The notes under the pieces were generated by a model. That model was not told the DNA's origin and ran no database searches. It saw only the letters and a list, made by a program, of their open reading frames with translations. A program made the translations under genes and the position numbers. DNA of 59,001 bases from DAINRZ01 sp964634885 (GTDB lineage: Bacteria; Bacteroidota; Ignavibacteria; Kapaibacteriales; UBA2268), in the NCBI GenBank assembly GCA_964634885.1, contig CAZWLN010000026.1, positions 1-59,001 of the forward strand, written 5' to 3'. Positions 16,927 to 25,698 of this stretch are shown in pieces (the first letter of the stretch is position 1; every line of letters begins with the position of its first letter).

Positions 16927-17628
16927 ATGAATATAGTTATTACCGGCGCCAGTAACGGCATAGGCTATGAGACAGCCAAAGCCATCGGGAACAAAGGCAG
17001 CCATCACATCGTTGCTGTCTCGCGCAACAGTAGCAAACTGGACGCCCTCAGGAAAGAACTCGAAGAGAGCACCCATTCCAGGGTTACCGCTGTTCCTTTT
17101 GACCTGGGAGAAAGCGACCTGGCCCCGATTAAAGCTACTGCCGGCGAACTTGGAAAAATCGATGTCCTCGTTAACAACGCTGCAATCCTGATCAACAAAC
17201 CTTTTCTGGACACCGCCGATGATGACTGGCATAACCTTTTCAATGTCAACCTGTTCGGCGTTGCAAGGCTCATCAGGGCCTTGTTCCCGCAGTTGTCCGC
17301 TCAGGGCGGCGCACATATAATTAACATCAGCAGCATGGGCGGCTTTCACGGCAGCGCCAAGTTTCCCGGCCTGAGCGCATACAGCGCTTCGAAGGCAGCG
17401 CTTGCCTGCCTGACGGAAAGCCTTGCCGTGGAATTTACGGAATATAAAATTGCCGTTAACTGCCTTGCCCTTGGCTCAGTGCAGACAGAAATGCTTTCAA
17501 AGGCTTTTCCCGATTACAAAGCACCCATCGACAGCACCCACATTGCAGAGTTCATTTCTGAATTTGCACTCCACGGCAACCGCTATTTTAACGGCAAGGT
17601 GCTCCCTGTCGCCCTGACGACACCGTAA
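16927..17628 (+). CDS. Short-chain dehydrogenase/reductase (classical SDR)
   Basis: From the ATG at 16927 the protein is 233 aa and begins MNIVITGASNGIGYETAKAIG, which carries the TGxxxGIG cofactor motif. The longer frame upstream is AT-rich leader. The NNAAILINKPF element, the catalytic Ser (INISSMGG) and YSASK (Tyr and Lys) are present, so the protein should be an active NAD(P)-dependent oxidoreductase. The substrate cannot be inferred. The C-terminus is shorter than in most classical SDRs. It is followed by a dispersed repeat and the composite repeat array. Confidence 0.9.
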   Translation: MNIVITGASNGIGYETAKAIGNKGSHHIVAVSRNSSKLDALRKELEESTHSRVTAVPFDLGESDLAPIKATAGELGKIDVLVNNAAILINKPFLDTADDDWHNLFNVNLFGVARLIRALFPQLSAQGGAHIINISSMGGFHGSAKFPGLSAYSASKAALACLTESLAVEFTEYKIAVNCLALGSVQTEMLSKAFPDYKAPIDSTHIAEFISEFALHGNRYFNGKVLPVALTTP

Positions 17629-17647
17629 AGACGTGATTGAGAGGCTT

Positions 17648-17674
17648 CTGCAATCATTTCACCCCTTCAGGGTT
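17648..17674 (-). repeat. Dispersed AACCC-GAAGGGGTGA-type repeat
   Basis: Read on the minus strand, this is an AACCCTGAAGGGG core followed by TGAAATGATTGCAG. The same element, slightly diverged, is at 50248-50275 on the plus strand. Both copies lie directly 3' of a gene and next to the nonamer repeat. Confidence 0.6.
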
Positions 17675-17689
17675 TTTAAGCACTTGACG

Positions 17690-18132
17690 AACTTTATAAA
17701 CTTGATGAACTGAGAATCGAACCGCCCCCTGCCCCCGCCTTATCCAAGGTGGGGGAAACCGCTCCGGTTATGCTTTTTCTTGCTTTATAAACTTGATGAA
17801 CTGAGAATCGAACCGCCCCCATCCCGGCCTTCCCCAAGGGGAATTATTCCCCAAGGAAAAGGAGCAAGTAGCCCCTGCTTTTTCTTCTTACTTTATGAAC
17901 TTTACAAACTTGACGAACTGAGAAACCCCATCCCAGCCTTCCCCAAGGGGAAGGAGCAAGAAGCCCCTGCTTTTTCTTCTTACTTTATTAACTTTACAAA
18001 CTTGACGAACTTGAAAAACTGAGAAACCCCATCCCAGCCTTCCCCAAGGGGAAGGAGCAAGAAGCCCCTGCTTTTTCTTCTTACTTTATTAACTTTACAA
18101 ACTTGACGAACTTGAAAAACTTGACGAACCGG
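17690..18132 (-). repeat. Composite repeat array, minus orientation
   Basis: Several copies of the palindrome CCTTCCCC-AA-GGGGAAGG, preceded by CCCCATCCCA and separated by nonamers reading TTTATAAAC / TTGATGAAC (reverse complement of AGTTYRTMA). The last two copies are about 91 bases apart. One unit carries the GGGGAATTATTCCCC variant also seen at 9998 and 22990. No gene is seen in this stretch. Confidence 0.85.
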
Positions 18133-18984
18133 TCAATTCCCGGCTTTCAGCGATTTGAGAGTGATTTTCACAATCTCAGGCCGGCAAAACAATCTTAGCG
18201 GTGGAGAAATTGTACCCGTCCCTGAAGTGATGATGGAAGCGGTGCTGCCCTTTCTTGTCAGGCCATAGCGGTATTTCTGGCCGTAATCTGAGGGTACCAC
18301 CGGCGCCCACAGGCCAAAAAGCGTTATCTGCCCGCCGTGGGTATGGCCGCTAAGAGTAAGATCAATCCTGCTGTCGTTCAGGCTTTCGAGGAAGTCGGGA
18401 TTATGTGTTATAAATATGCAGAATCCGTGTTGGGGAACTCCCCTGAGGGCATCTTCGAGCCTCGGCTCACCTTCCCACAGGTCGCCGACAGCGCTGACGG
18501 CAATACTGTCATTTCCTTTATGAAGCTGCCGGCAGTTATTCTCACAGAGGAAAAATCCCGACTGCCGTATGCATCTGCGTGTCAGGCCTGCGTCTTCCCA
18601 GTGGTCGTGGTTGCCGAGGGCAGCATAGACACCGTTTGGTGGCCTGAGGACGGACAATTCACGGAATACAGGAATTATATACTCTGTGCCGCGATAGACA
18701 TAGTCGCCGCCAAGGATTATTGCGTCAGGCCGGAGTTCGTTGATTTCTTCCGCCAATTTTTCGACACGAGCCAAAGAATAATAAGGGCCATGGTGAATGT
18801 CGCTTACAAATACTATGGTAAAACCGTCGAAACCGGGGGGAATGTCATTGGAAACGACTTCATATTCCTTAACTTTAAGCCAGTAAGTCTCGAAGTAACT
18901 GTAAATCAGCACCGACAGCAGGATACCGGCTGCAATCAAAGCAATCCTCAGCGCTTTTGGTATTCTACTGAATTTGCCGGTCAT
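18133..18984 (-). CDS. Membrane-anchored calcineurin-like metallophosphoesterase (YkuE/YaeI type)
   Basis: The protein is 283 aa. One N-terminal membrane helix (about 12-30) anchors the catalytic domain. The five metal-binding blocks are present in order: VSDIHHG (DxH), GGDYV (GD), ALGNHDH (GNHD), ITHNPDF (H) and LSGHTHGGQ (GHTH). The GGQITLFGLWAPVVPSDYGQKYRYG segment is typical of the YkuE/YaeI branch, whose members have been linked to UDP-diacylglucosamine or phospholipid-related hydrolysis. The actual substrate is not determinable here. There is no recognisable operon partner; the nonamer repeat abuts its stop codon. Confidence 0.92.
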   Translation of the reverse strand: MTGKFSRIPKALRIALIAAGILLSVLIYSYFETYWLKVKEYEVVSNDIPPGFDGFTIVFVSDIHHGPYYSLARVEKLAEEINELRPDAIILGGDYVYRGTEYIIPVFRELSVLRPPNGVYAALGNHDHWEDAGLTRRCIRQSGFFLCENNCRQLHKGNDSIAVSAVGDLWEGEPRLEDALRGVPQHGFCIFITHNPDFLESLNDSRIDLTLSGHTHGGQITLFGLWAPVVPSDYGQKYRYGLTRKGSTASIITSGTGTISPPLRLFCRPEIVKITLKSLKAGN

Positions 18985-19002
18985 ATGGTATAATTTAAGT
19001 AA

Positions 19003-21474
19003 TTATCTGCATATTGCGAATTTACCTGTGAATGTGTCGGCTCCCGCATTATATGTATAGTAATAAACCCCTGGTGCCAGGCTGCTCACATCCATTACAT
19101 GAAGACGTTCCGCCGGAAGGGCCGACGGTGGGAATGCCTGCCTTCCGTCGGGCATGTAAATGGTGAAGGTACCGCCTGCAACCACAGGGGTATTGACCCG
19201 GATGTTTAAAACATCGGCTGAGGGAACGGGAAAGAGTTCAATCGGCTCGTATTCCGAATCGGGGCCTTCGGCAGCTCCGGCCTGGGAATTGTACAGCATT
19301 GTGACTTCATTGCTGTTCAGGCACCTGGTATAAATCATTATGTCATCCACAGCCCCGTCGAATGTTTCTTTTTGGTATCTGGAGCATACATAGAGCGGTG
19401 AACAGGCATTTTTAAGATTATAAACATTGTCGGCACTGACGCTGAGTACGCCGTTCAGGTAAAGAGCCAGACTGCGCCCGTCGTATGTAAGAACGCAATG
19501 ATACCATCTATTGAGCTTTATTTCGCCGGCCCACAATTGCTTTTCGCCGTTTACAGTCGGTACCATGCCCCCAAGATTGCCGAACCACAGCCACAATCCA
19601 AAGAAACTGCCCTGTTCGCGGTCCTGGCATAAAATATATTGTATGGTGCTGTTGTTTTCGGGGTAGAACCACAGAGACACCGTAAACTGTTCCGGTGAAG
19701 AAATGAAAGGATTTGCTGTCAGATAGCCTCCTCTGTTGATCTTTATGGCTTTGTCAGGTTGATTGTACCTGTCCGGTGCGCCAGTCAACGTGCAGAATGG
19801 CTTAAGGTCGAAAGAACCGCATTCCTGCATATCCAGGATATTTTTATCATCGAAGTCATATCTGGCAATCAATCCGTCCTGGCTTGGTTTTGTAACGCTC
19901 ATGGACTCGGTCATGGATTTAACGGAAGTGTCTTCGGCACATTCAGCCATAAAGCAGATGCTTTGCCCGCACAGGTCCGGAATGGTAAAAGCCAGGTCCG
20001 GAAGAAAGGTTGAACGTTTTTTTTCAATGAGTATCCAGTTCTTACCGCCATTGGTGGTGTAATAGAAATTGATATTGCTTATCTGCCACGACACCCAGTT
20101 GAAAATGATGGTGTCGCCGGAAAACAGTGCCCTGTTACAGACCGAATGTGTTAAAACAAGGTTTTTATGAATTTTTATGGACAGGCACGAAGCATTTTCG
20201 GCTGTCTTCCTGATCAGCGCCTTGTTCTGGCTGTCAAAAATCATCTGTACTTCGTAGCGTCCGTATGTTTCGTAATTTATCGAGCCGCAATAGCTCATGA
20301 TGGTACCAGGATTGGGCAAAGGTTTCTGGCCTGTTTTCAAACAGCCTCCGGCTATGCCCTCTTCGACAACGCAGGTGTCTATCGGTGGATTCCAGAAACA
20401 ACTGTGGGTATGTTGTGCATTGAAATTATGTCCCAGTTCATGGGCAACGATATACATATCATAGGTAAAATCTGTCGTCGGGTATTTGTGGCCACCCTGT
20501 ACAGAGCTGAAGGACATAGAGTAATCACCGGCACGGTTGCACAGCGCATTGAGGTAGCCCAGACCTCCGCCGCCCTTGGAAGAGCTTGTAATTACGTGAG
20601 CCAGGTCGCGGGGGATTTTTGTATAGTATTTTGCCCAGTAGGGTATTGCTTTTTCCGCCAGTTTGTTCGGATCGCCTTCAATCTGGTATGGATCTGCCGG
20701 GCTATTCGACCAGCATTTGAGCCAGGCAACGTAGAAGACAATTTTTACTTCTTTTTCATAGAGATTGCTGACCATCTGCATTAGCAACAGTGCGTATTTT
20801 TCTGCTCTGACGATGTTGGAACCGCAGACTTCGAAAAATTCGGTGTCGGTTTCGAGCGCCAGTTCACACTCGAGCAGATCGTTGGACTGGACGAAGTCTT
20901 TGCCTGCTTTCTCAATTTTTTCATAGACTTCGCGGGTCTCCTGGTTGTAACATGTAAATTCGTCGAAAGAGGCAGGGGAAAGCAAGTAATCGGATGCCTC
21001 TTCCGAATTGCTGTTTTTCACAGGTTTAAGCGAATAGTTGCTGCCGTTGTCGTCGATGCTGATATAAAGCTCGCTGTCGATGAAAACCATGCTGACGTAG
21101 GAGCCGGCCTGACCGTCAACGGTACCTGAGAAAGAAATGATTTCCGGCACGGGCAGAGGGACGTCTCCGTCGGGCCCGGTTGTAATGATGGTGGAATTAT
21201 TATCTGCAACAGGCTGTTTCCGCTCCATCGTGAAATAATGGTCCCTGCCGTCCATCTGAAATCCATTTACGGTCAGGCTTTTCCGGAATAACACTGCTTC
21301 CCTGAGCCTGTCGGTACTAATGTTTAACAGAAGGGTATTGTCATTTTTTATATTCACGCCCGCAGCTTTTTGGGTTTTCGATACAAAATCGCTGAAACGG
21401 ATCTCACCACAAAGCAGTGACGCAGTTGACAGCAGCACTACAGCGATATAAAGCAGTATTTCCTTAAAAAACAT
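19003..21474 (-). CDS. Secreted metzincin zinc protease with LamG domain and T9SS tail
   Basis: The protein is 823 aa. A signal peptide (about 1-22) is followed by a long pro-region. The catalytic domain carries the full metzincin zinc site HELGHNFNAQHTH (His near 344) and a downstream Met-turn (IMSYCGS), so a reprolysin/ADAM-like (M12B) or related protease is expected. A middle domain is followed by a concanavalin/LamG fold at about 530-730 (FTVSLWFYPENN, RWYHCVLTYDG, LYLNGV, GAVDDIMIYTRCL). The last ~75 residues are a T9SS sorting domain (ELFPVPSADVLNIRV ... GVYYYTYNA ... GKFAICR). It is likely an extracellular protease for prey, matrix or nutrient proteins. Confidence 0.92.
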   Translation of the reverse strand: MFFKEILLYIAVVLLSTASLLCGEIRFSDFVSKTQKAAGVNIKNDNTLLLNISTDRLREAVLFRKSLTVNGFQMDGRDHYFTMERKQPVADNNSTIITTGPDGDVPLPVPEIISFSGTVDGQAGSYVSMVFIDSELYISIDDNGSNYSLKPVKNSNSEEASDYLLSPASFDEFTCYNQETREVYEKIEKAGKDFVQSNDLLECELALETDTEFFEVCGSNIVRAEKYALLLMQMVSNLYEKEVKIVFYVAWLKCWSNSPADPYQIEGDPNKLAEKAIPYWAKYYTKIPRDLAHVITSSSKGGGGLGYLNALCNRAGDYSMSFSSVQGGHKYPTTDFTYDMYIVAHELGHNFNAQHTHSCFWNPPIDTCVVEEGIAGGCLKTGQKPLPNPGTIMSYCGSINYETYGRYEVQMIFDSQNKALIRKTAENASCLSIKIHKNLVLTHSVCNRALFSGDTIIFNWVSWQISNINFYYTTNGGKNWILIEKKRSTFLPDLAFTIPDLCGQSICFMAECAEDTSVKSMTESMSVTKPSQDGLIARYDFDDKNILDMQECGSFDLKPFCTLTGAPDRYNQPDKAIKINRGGYLTANPFISSPEQFTVSLWFYPENNSTIQYILCQDREQGSFFGLWLWFGNLGGMVPTVNGEKQLWAGEIKLNRWYHCVLTYDGRSLALYLNGVLSVSADNVYNLKNACSPLYVCSRYQKETFDGAVDDIMIYTRCLNSNEVTMLYNSQAGAAEGPDSEYEPIELFPVPSADVLNIRVNTPVVAGGTFTIYMPDGRQAFPPSALPAERLHVMDVSSLAPGVYYYTYNAGADTFTGKFAICR

Positions 21475-21598
21475 CAGACAGCCTCAATAAATATGATACT
21501 ATTTAATTTAAAACGGAAAACAACACTATCTATTTCAAAACAAAGTAATATACATTGCAGGTAATGCCATGTCAAGCCTGGTCCAATGAAGCTTCCGG

Positions 21599-22585
21599 CT
21601 ATTCCACCAGCCTTCCCAGTTTAAGTCCCTGCCCGATCAACTGATAGACGGCGCTGTCGAGGGCATCCTCAATTTTTCCCGAAGTAACCAGGAAAGAGCC
21701 GCGAAACCCGCTACTTTCGTCAATATCAGAAAGCATGATGCTATAGGTACCTTTGTTCCCTTCTTGCTCGATGATGGTGAACCCGACAGTCTTGCGAAGC
21801 TTGTCGTTCTTGTACAGTTCGACTTTACCTTTTGCGCTCCCGTCGAATTTTTCGGGCATCGTAACTATTTTGTAGCTCCACATCATGAGGGGGTTCGTTG
21901 AACCTGTAATTTCAATTGTACCGGCAGCCAACGGCTCGGAACCGACATATTCGACAGGTACCACATATTTCAATTGTGTGTCGTCCCAGTGCTTGTTTTC
22001 CAATGCTTCCCTAACGAAACCGCAGTTAACATAGAAATATATCCTGTACCCCTTGCGGGCATTCTTAATCCACTCCTGCAGTTTGTCGGTCGTGGATGTG
22101 ATGTCGGACCAGGGGTAGCCGCAGCCGTTGAAGGCGCTGAATTTGTCGTCGAGAGTGTTTTCAATGGAAAAGTATTCATTCCAGTCGGGTATGTCGCCGA
22201 GTTTTGAGGGCCATGTCCTGAACTGTTCACTACCGTCCTCGTGAGAAACAAAAAAATGTATGGTGTAGAACTCATACTTCAGGTTTACGGATTTTTTTAT
22301 ATTGGCTTTTCTTACCTGATCGGTGTAATAGCCGAAGGTCTTACCGTCTTTGAGCAAAACCCTGAAGAAGAGTTCTACGTTTTCGTCGGCAACAAGGTTG
22401 AACTTGCCGTTGGAATAGTCGAACTGTGTCATGTCACACTTGTCTTTTGCAATGTGTCCTTTGGAAGAAGCAAGCACAATGCCCCAGCCGAAGTTTTTCG
22501 GATAGGCGGGATCGAGTTCCAGTGCCGACAACGCAGCCACCGGAAGCAGAAAGATGAACAAGACCTGAAAATATTTAAGTAACAT
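21599..22585 (-). CDS. Exported protein of unknown function
   Basis: From the ATG at 22585 the protein is 328 aa. GGGGAGG ends 4-5 bases upstream, so the in-frame TTG at 22603 is rejected. A signal peptide (LLKYFQVLFIFLLPVAALSA) is clear. The mature part is mixed beta-rich sequence with two Cys (CGYPW, NCGFVRE) and motifs such as GWGIVLASSKGH and YKIVTMPEKFDGS. There is no T9SS tail, lipobox or recognised domain. The intergenic distance to the downstream metalloprotease gene (about 120 bases) leaves co-transcription open. Confidence 0.75.
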   Translation of the reverse strand: MLLKYFQVLFIFLLPVAALSALELDPAYPKNFGWGIVLASSKGHIAKDKCDMTQFDYSNGKFNLVADENVELFFRVLLKDGKTFGYYTDQVRKANIKKSVNLKYEFYTIHFFVSHEDGSEQFRTWPSKLGDIPDWNEYFSIENTLDDKFSAFNGCGYPWSDITSTTDKLQEWIKNARKGYRIYFYVNCGFVREALENKHWDDTQLKYVVPVEYVGSEPLAAGTIEITGSTNPLMMWSYKIVTMPEKFDGSAKGKVELYKNDKLRKTVGFTIIEQEGNKGTYSIMLSDIDESSGFRGSFLVTSGKIEDALDSAVYQLIGQGLKLGRLVE

Positions 22586-22853
22586 ATAACCTCCCCAAAG
22601 CAAAATCTTTCATTGCTGTCAAAGCATATTCGGAAATTATGAAAATTTGTATTCATATTAACATTTTTTTTGCTGTTTTTCTAAAAATATACTAAAAAGT
22701 ACAAGATGTCCGGTCAATTATACATATTTTGGCTCTTCATCATTTATAGTGGGTAACTAAAAATAAATGGCTCTTCCCTATTCAGTATGAATAAAACTAT
22801 CATATTAGTCATGATGGTGGTAAAGAAGCAGTATTATTGCATTATTTCGTAGT

Positions 22854-22871
22854 GACGCAAGGCCTTGCGTC
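22854..22871. repeat. Perfect 18-base palindrome
   Basis: GACGCAAGG followed by CCTTGCGTC is a perfect palindrome. With flanks TAGT/TCTA it extends to 13-base arms with one mismatch. GTAGAGACGC-type palindromes of this kind are widespread dispersed repeats in other phyla. Confidence 0.75.
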
Positions 22872-22930
22872 TCTACTGATGCGGCTTTCCGGTGTTTCGT
22901 ATAAGATAATCGAGCGCCCGGTGCGCTTTA

Positions 22931-23330
22931 CCCACCTAAATCTTTCCCAAAGGGAGGACACCCCTTCTTTTCTCTCTCCTTCCCCTTGGGGAATAATTCC
23001 CCTTGGGNNNNNNNNNNNNNNNNNNNNNNNNNNNNNNNNNNNNNNNNNNNNNNNNNNNNNNNNNNNNNNNNNNNNNNNNNNNNNNNNNNNNNNNNNNNNN
23101 NNNNNNNGAAGGCCGGGATGGGGTTGATCAGTTCATTAAGTTTGTCAAGTTTATAAAGTTCAACAAGAAAGAAGAAAAAAGTTCTGGGTTCTTGCCCCTT
23201 CCCCCTGGGGAAGGCCGGGATGGGGTTGATCAGTTCATTAAGTTTGTCAAGTTTATAAAGTTCATCAAGAAAGAAGAAAAAAGTTCTGGGTTCTTGCCCC
23301 TTCCCCCTTGGGAAGGCCGGGATGGGGTCT
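22931..23330 (+). repeat. Composite repeat array around the second assembly gap
   Basis: It begins with CACCTAAATC and a CCCAAAGGGAGG module, then CCTTCCCC palindromes (one with the GGGGAATAATTCCCC variant), GGGATGGGG blocks and AGTTYRTMA nonamers. After the gap three palindromes lie exactly 102 bases apart (23108, 23210, 23312). Frames through it encode only low-complexity Lys-Phe repeats. Confidence 0.85.
23008..23107. other. Assembly gap (100 N)
   Basis: Exactly 100 N inside the composite repeat; true length unknown. Confidence 0.98.
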
Positions 23331-23505
23331 CTTCAATCTTTGAATATTTACCTTTCAATTACAACATACCCACTACAAACAGAGAAGAACCCATATTTTC
23401 AGATTGATGCCCGGTTTTGACGATCTTTCGTACGGGTGATAAAATAATCTTCCGGGATTGTAGTTATATTGTGTTTGTAAATGTGATAATTGTGATGTAA
23501 TTGAA

Positions 23506-23985
23506 ATGAAATCGACTCAACAGTTTGACAGGAAAGAAAAAGCCATCATGCAGAACCGCAGAGCCAGGCATGACTACGAGGTATTGCAGACCTATGAGGC
23601 AGGCATCGAGCTGCGCGGCACCGAGGTCAAGTCGCTGAGGGCCGGCAAATGCAGCATACAGGAAGCCTATGCGGGTTTTCTTTCTTCCGACAGCATGGAA
23701 CTGTTCCTGATCAATTTTCACATCAATCCCTACGAACACGGTACATATACAAACCACGAACCCAAAAGAAAACGAAAACTTCTGCTTAACGGCCGCGAGC
23801 TGATCAAGATCAAGACGGCAATTGCCGAAAAAGGACTGACCATCATCCCTCTGTCCTTGTACTTTTCCGGCCCTTTTGTCAAAGTGCTGCTCGGAGTCGT
23901 AAGGGCAAAAAAGAAGTACGACAAACGTGAAGACCAGAAAAAGCAGGACTCAGAAAAAGAAATCAAGAAGAAGTTCAGAATATAA
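23506..23985 (+). CDS. smpB: SsrA-binding protein SmpB
   Basis: SmpB binds tmRNA and brings it to stalled ribosomes for trans-translation. The protein is 159 aa, the usual length. It has IMQNRRARHDYEVLQTYEAGIELRGTEVKSLRAGKCSIQEAYAGF, a near-perfect SmpB N-terminus. It also has INFHINPYEHGTYTNHEPKRKRKLLLN, the LYFSGPFVKVLLGVVRAKKKYDKRED block and a basic C-terminal tail that enters the decoding centre. The spelling KVLLGVVRAKKKYDKR deviates slightly from the common KVELALARGKK..., but basic residues are kept. No tmRNA gene was recognised in the window. Diverged copies of one sequence flank the gene (22766 and 24004 onwards). Confidence 0.97.
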   Translation: MKSTQQFDRKEKAIMQNRRARHDYEVLQTYEAGIELRGTEVKSLRAGKCSIQEAYAGFLSSDSMELFLINFHINPYEHGTYTNHEPKRKRKLLLNGRELIKIKTAIAEKGLTIIPLSLYFSGPFVKVLLGVVRAKKKYDKREDQKKQDSEKEIKKKFRI

Positions 23986-24003
23986 TCGTTGAGAGTGTAT
24001 TAA

Positions 24004-24366
24004 TAGGGCTCTTTGCTCCTCAGCATGGATAATACTATTATATTATTCATGATAATGAAAAAGAAATCCCACAATCAGCTAAATTTGTACAGGCTTGCCT
24101 TTCCAGCGTTTCGTAAGAGGGAACAGGTGGTGGAGTGAGATTATACACGACCTTAATCCTCCCAAAGCGAGGACTTGAAGGATCCCGGACTCCTTCCCCC
24201 TGGGGTTGGCCGGGATGGGGTGGCTTAAAGTGAATATCTTATCTGTCTTTCATTACAATTTTTTACCAATAAAAAAGATGAAGAACCATCAATATTTACC
24301 TTGAGTAAGTAATCAAAAAATATTAAATTGCAGTATATTTTCTATTGAATTATTACTAGGGTATCC
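24004..24366. other. Intergenic stretch with diverged repeat
   Basis: 24004-24070 resembles 22766-22830 (shared GGCTCTT, TATGGATAATACTAT-like and CATGAT-AATG segments). A single degenerate composite element follows at about 24163-24222, with CCTCCCAAAGCGAGGACTTG, CCTTCCCCCTGGGG and GGGATGGGG. No gene is seen; the next ATG is at 24367. Confidence 0.5.
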
Positions 24367-25677
24367 ATGGGGCCTAAGAGTGTTGTTTTTGCAGTAGTAT
24401 TATCAATGATTTTCCCGGTATTTCTCCTTTGTGCAGAAATGAAAGAGTATGAGATCTCGCCGCGTACCGGCTCGGTCATCGATCAGCAGGAGAGAGAATA
24501 TTTCAGGCTTTTTCCGGACTTCTACAACTTTGTCAGGGCTACATTCTATGAAGACGGCATCAATCGTGTGAGCGTTGTAGTGGAATACGACAATGCCGGG
24601 AAAAGACAGTCGCTATCGATCGGTTTGAACGATGATATTCAGAAGAGCATCAGGGTTCTGATAGAAAATTATGAGTATTTATTCAAGAGTAATACCTTAA
24701 ACAGCAGCTTAGGTGTAAAATTTGACTCGGCACTCAGGCAGTGCATAATGCCTGCAAAACGGTACGACGAAGATAATTCCGTGGAGTACGAATTTACTAA
24801 CCTGCAACAAAAGAAAATCAGGTGCAAATTGCTCTATGTTGACAGTCTCCGTTTTGTCGTTTGTCCCGTCGAATACCAATACGACTGGAAAACAGCAGAG
24901 AGTAATTGTGTTGTCTATTCATTTTCTGAATTAACGGAAATGAAAAGCAATAAAGATATTTACATGTATAATCTGAAGTATTTGAGAGAACTCTCTCCTT
25001 TTCTTTATACAAGCGGAGGTACACCGATACCTCCTCCGCCTGAGATTGCACGGCTATTAAGAGATTATGCAAATGCAAGTGCCCTGGACACTTCGGGCCA
25101 TTCCGGCCCCACCCCTGAAAAGCACGCACTATTGAATGCAGGAGCGAACATAACTCCGTTGACATATTTCCTGTTTGGGAATTATGAAACTCCTTACGCA
25201 CTAAGGTACGTGATCCCTTCTGTTTTTGTAGATATTCTGCTATCCGACAATATTGGAATTGGTATTGCATGTTCTTTTCATGACAGTAAAGAAGAGAATC
25301 TGAATTATATGGACTATGACGTAAGCGGTACAATCACTGCTGTTTACCTGTCCTGGATCATTAATAACCGCATCGGCTATTCTATGAGTTTTTGGGATTA
25401 TATTGATTATTCTACCAATATTGGTTTGGTAATCGGTTCCTCCCATTTTAATTACAAAGGAAACCGGGACCAAAAGTTTACACAAGCTACTTTGGGGCTA
25501 ACCGGTTCTTTTAAGGCTGACTACTATTTACTTCATAACCTGTCAGTATTCTCTGAGATTTACTTATATATTCTCCTTAATAATGAATTTGAATCGGAGA
25601 TTGGAAATCACAAGATTACAATTAAGCCAAACCTTTCCGGTTTCGGTTTGCGCTTTGGCCTGGGCTTACATTTATGA
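24367..25677 (+). CDS. Exported protein with C-terminal outer-membrane-barrel features (paralog 1)
   Basis: The protein is 436 aa. A signal peptide (to about residue 22, FLLCAE) is followed by an N-terminal domain of about 210 residues shared almost word for word with the next gene (MKEYEISPRTGSVIDQQ, REYFRLFP, FNSSLGVK-like NSSLGVKFDSALRQCIMPAKRYD). The C-terminal half has alternating hydrophobic strands (TYFLFGNYETPYALRYVIPSVFVDILL, YLSWIINNRIGYSMSFWDYIDYS, GLTGSFKADYYLLHNLSVFSEIYLY) and ends NLSGFGLRFGLGLHL with an aromatic strand, as in beta-barrel proteins. No known family was recognised. Confidence 0.75.
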   Translation: MGPKSVVFAVVLSMIFPVFLLCAEMKEYEISPRTGSVIDQQEREYFRLFPDFYNFVRATFYEDGINRVSVVVEYDNAGKRQSLSIGLNDDIQKSIRVLIENYEYLFKSNTLNSSLGVKFDSALRQCIMPAKRYDEDNSVEYEFTNLQQKKIRCKLLYVDSLRFVVCPVEYQYDWKTAESNCVVYSFSELTEMKSNKDIYMYNLKYLRELSPFLYTSGGTPIPPPPEIARLLRDYANASALDTSGHSGPTPEKHALLNAGANITPLTYFLFGNYETPYALRYVIPSVFVDILLSDNIGIGIACSFHDSKEENLNYMDYDVSGTITAVYLSWIINNRIGYSMSFWDYIDYSTNIGLVIGSSHFNYKGNRDQKFTQATLGLTGSFKADYYLLHNLSVFSEIYLYILLNNEFESEIGNHKITIKPNLSGFGLRFGLGLHL

Positions 25678-25698
25678 AAACTATTGATTAACAATAAA

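Noticed and set aside
17713..17725. tRNA-like GAATCGAACC in the repeat region
   Set aside because: It recurs as part of the repeat unit and has no acceptor, D or anticodon stems around it.
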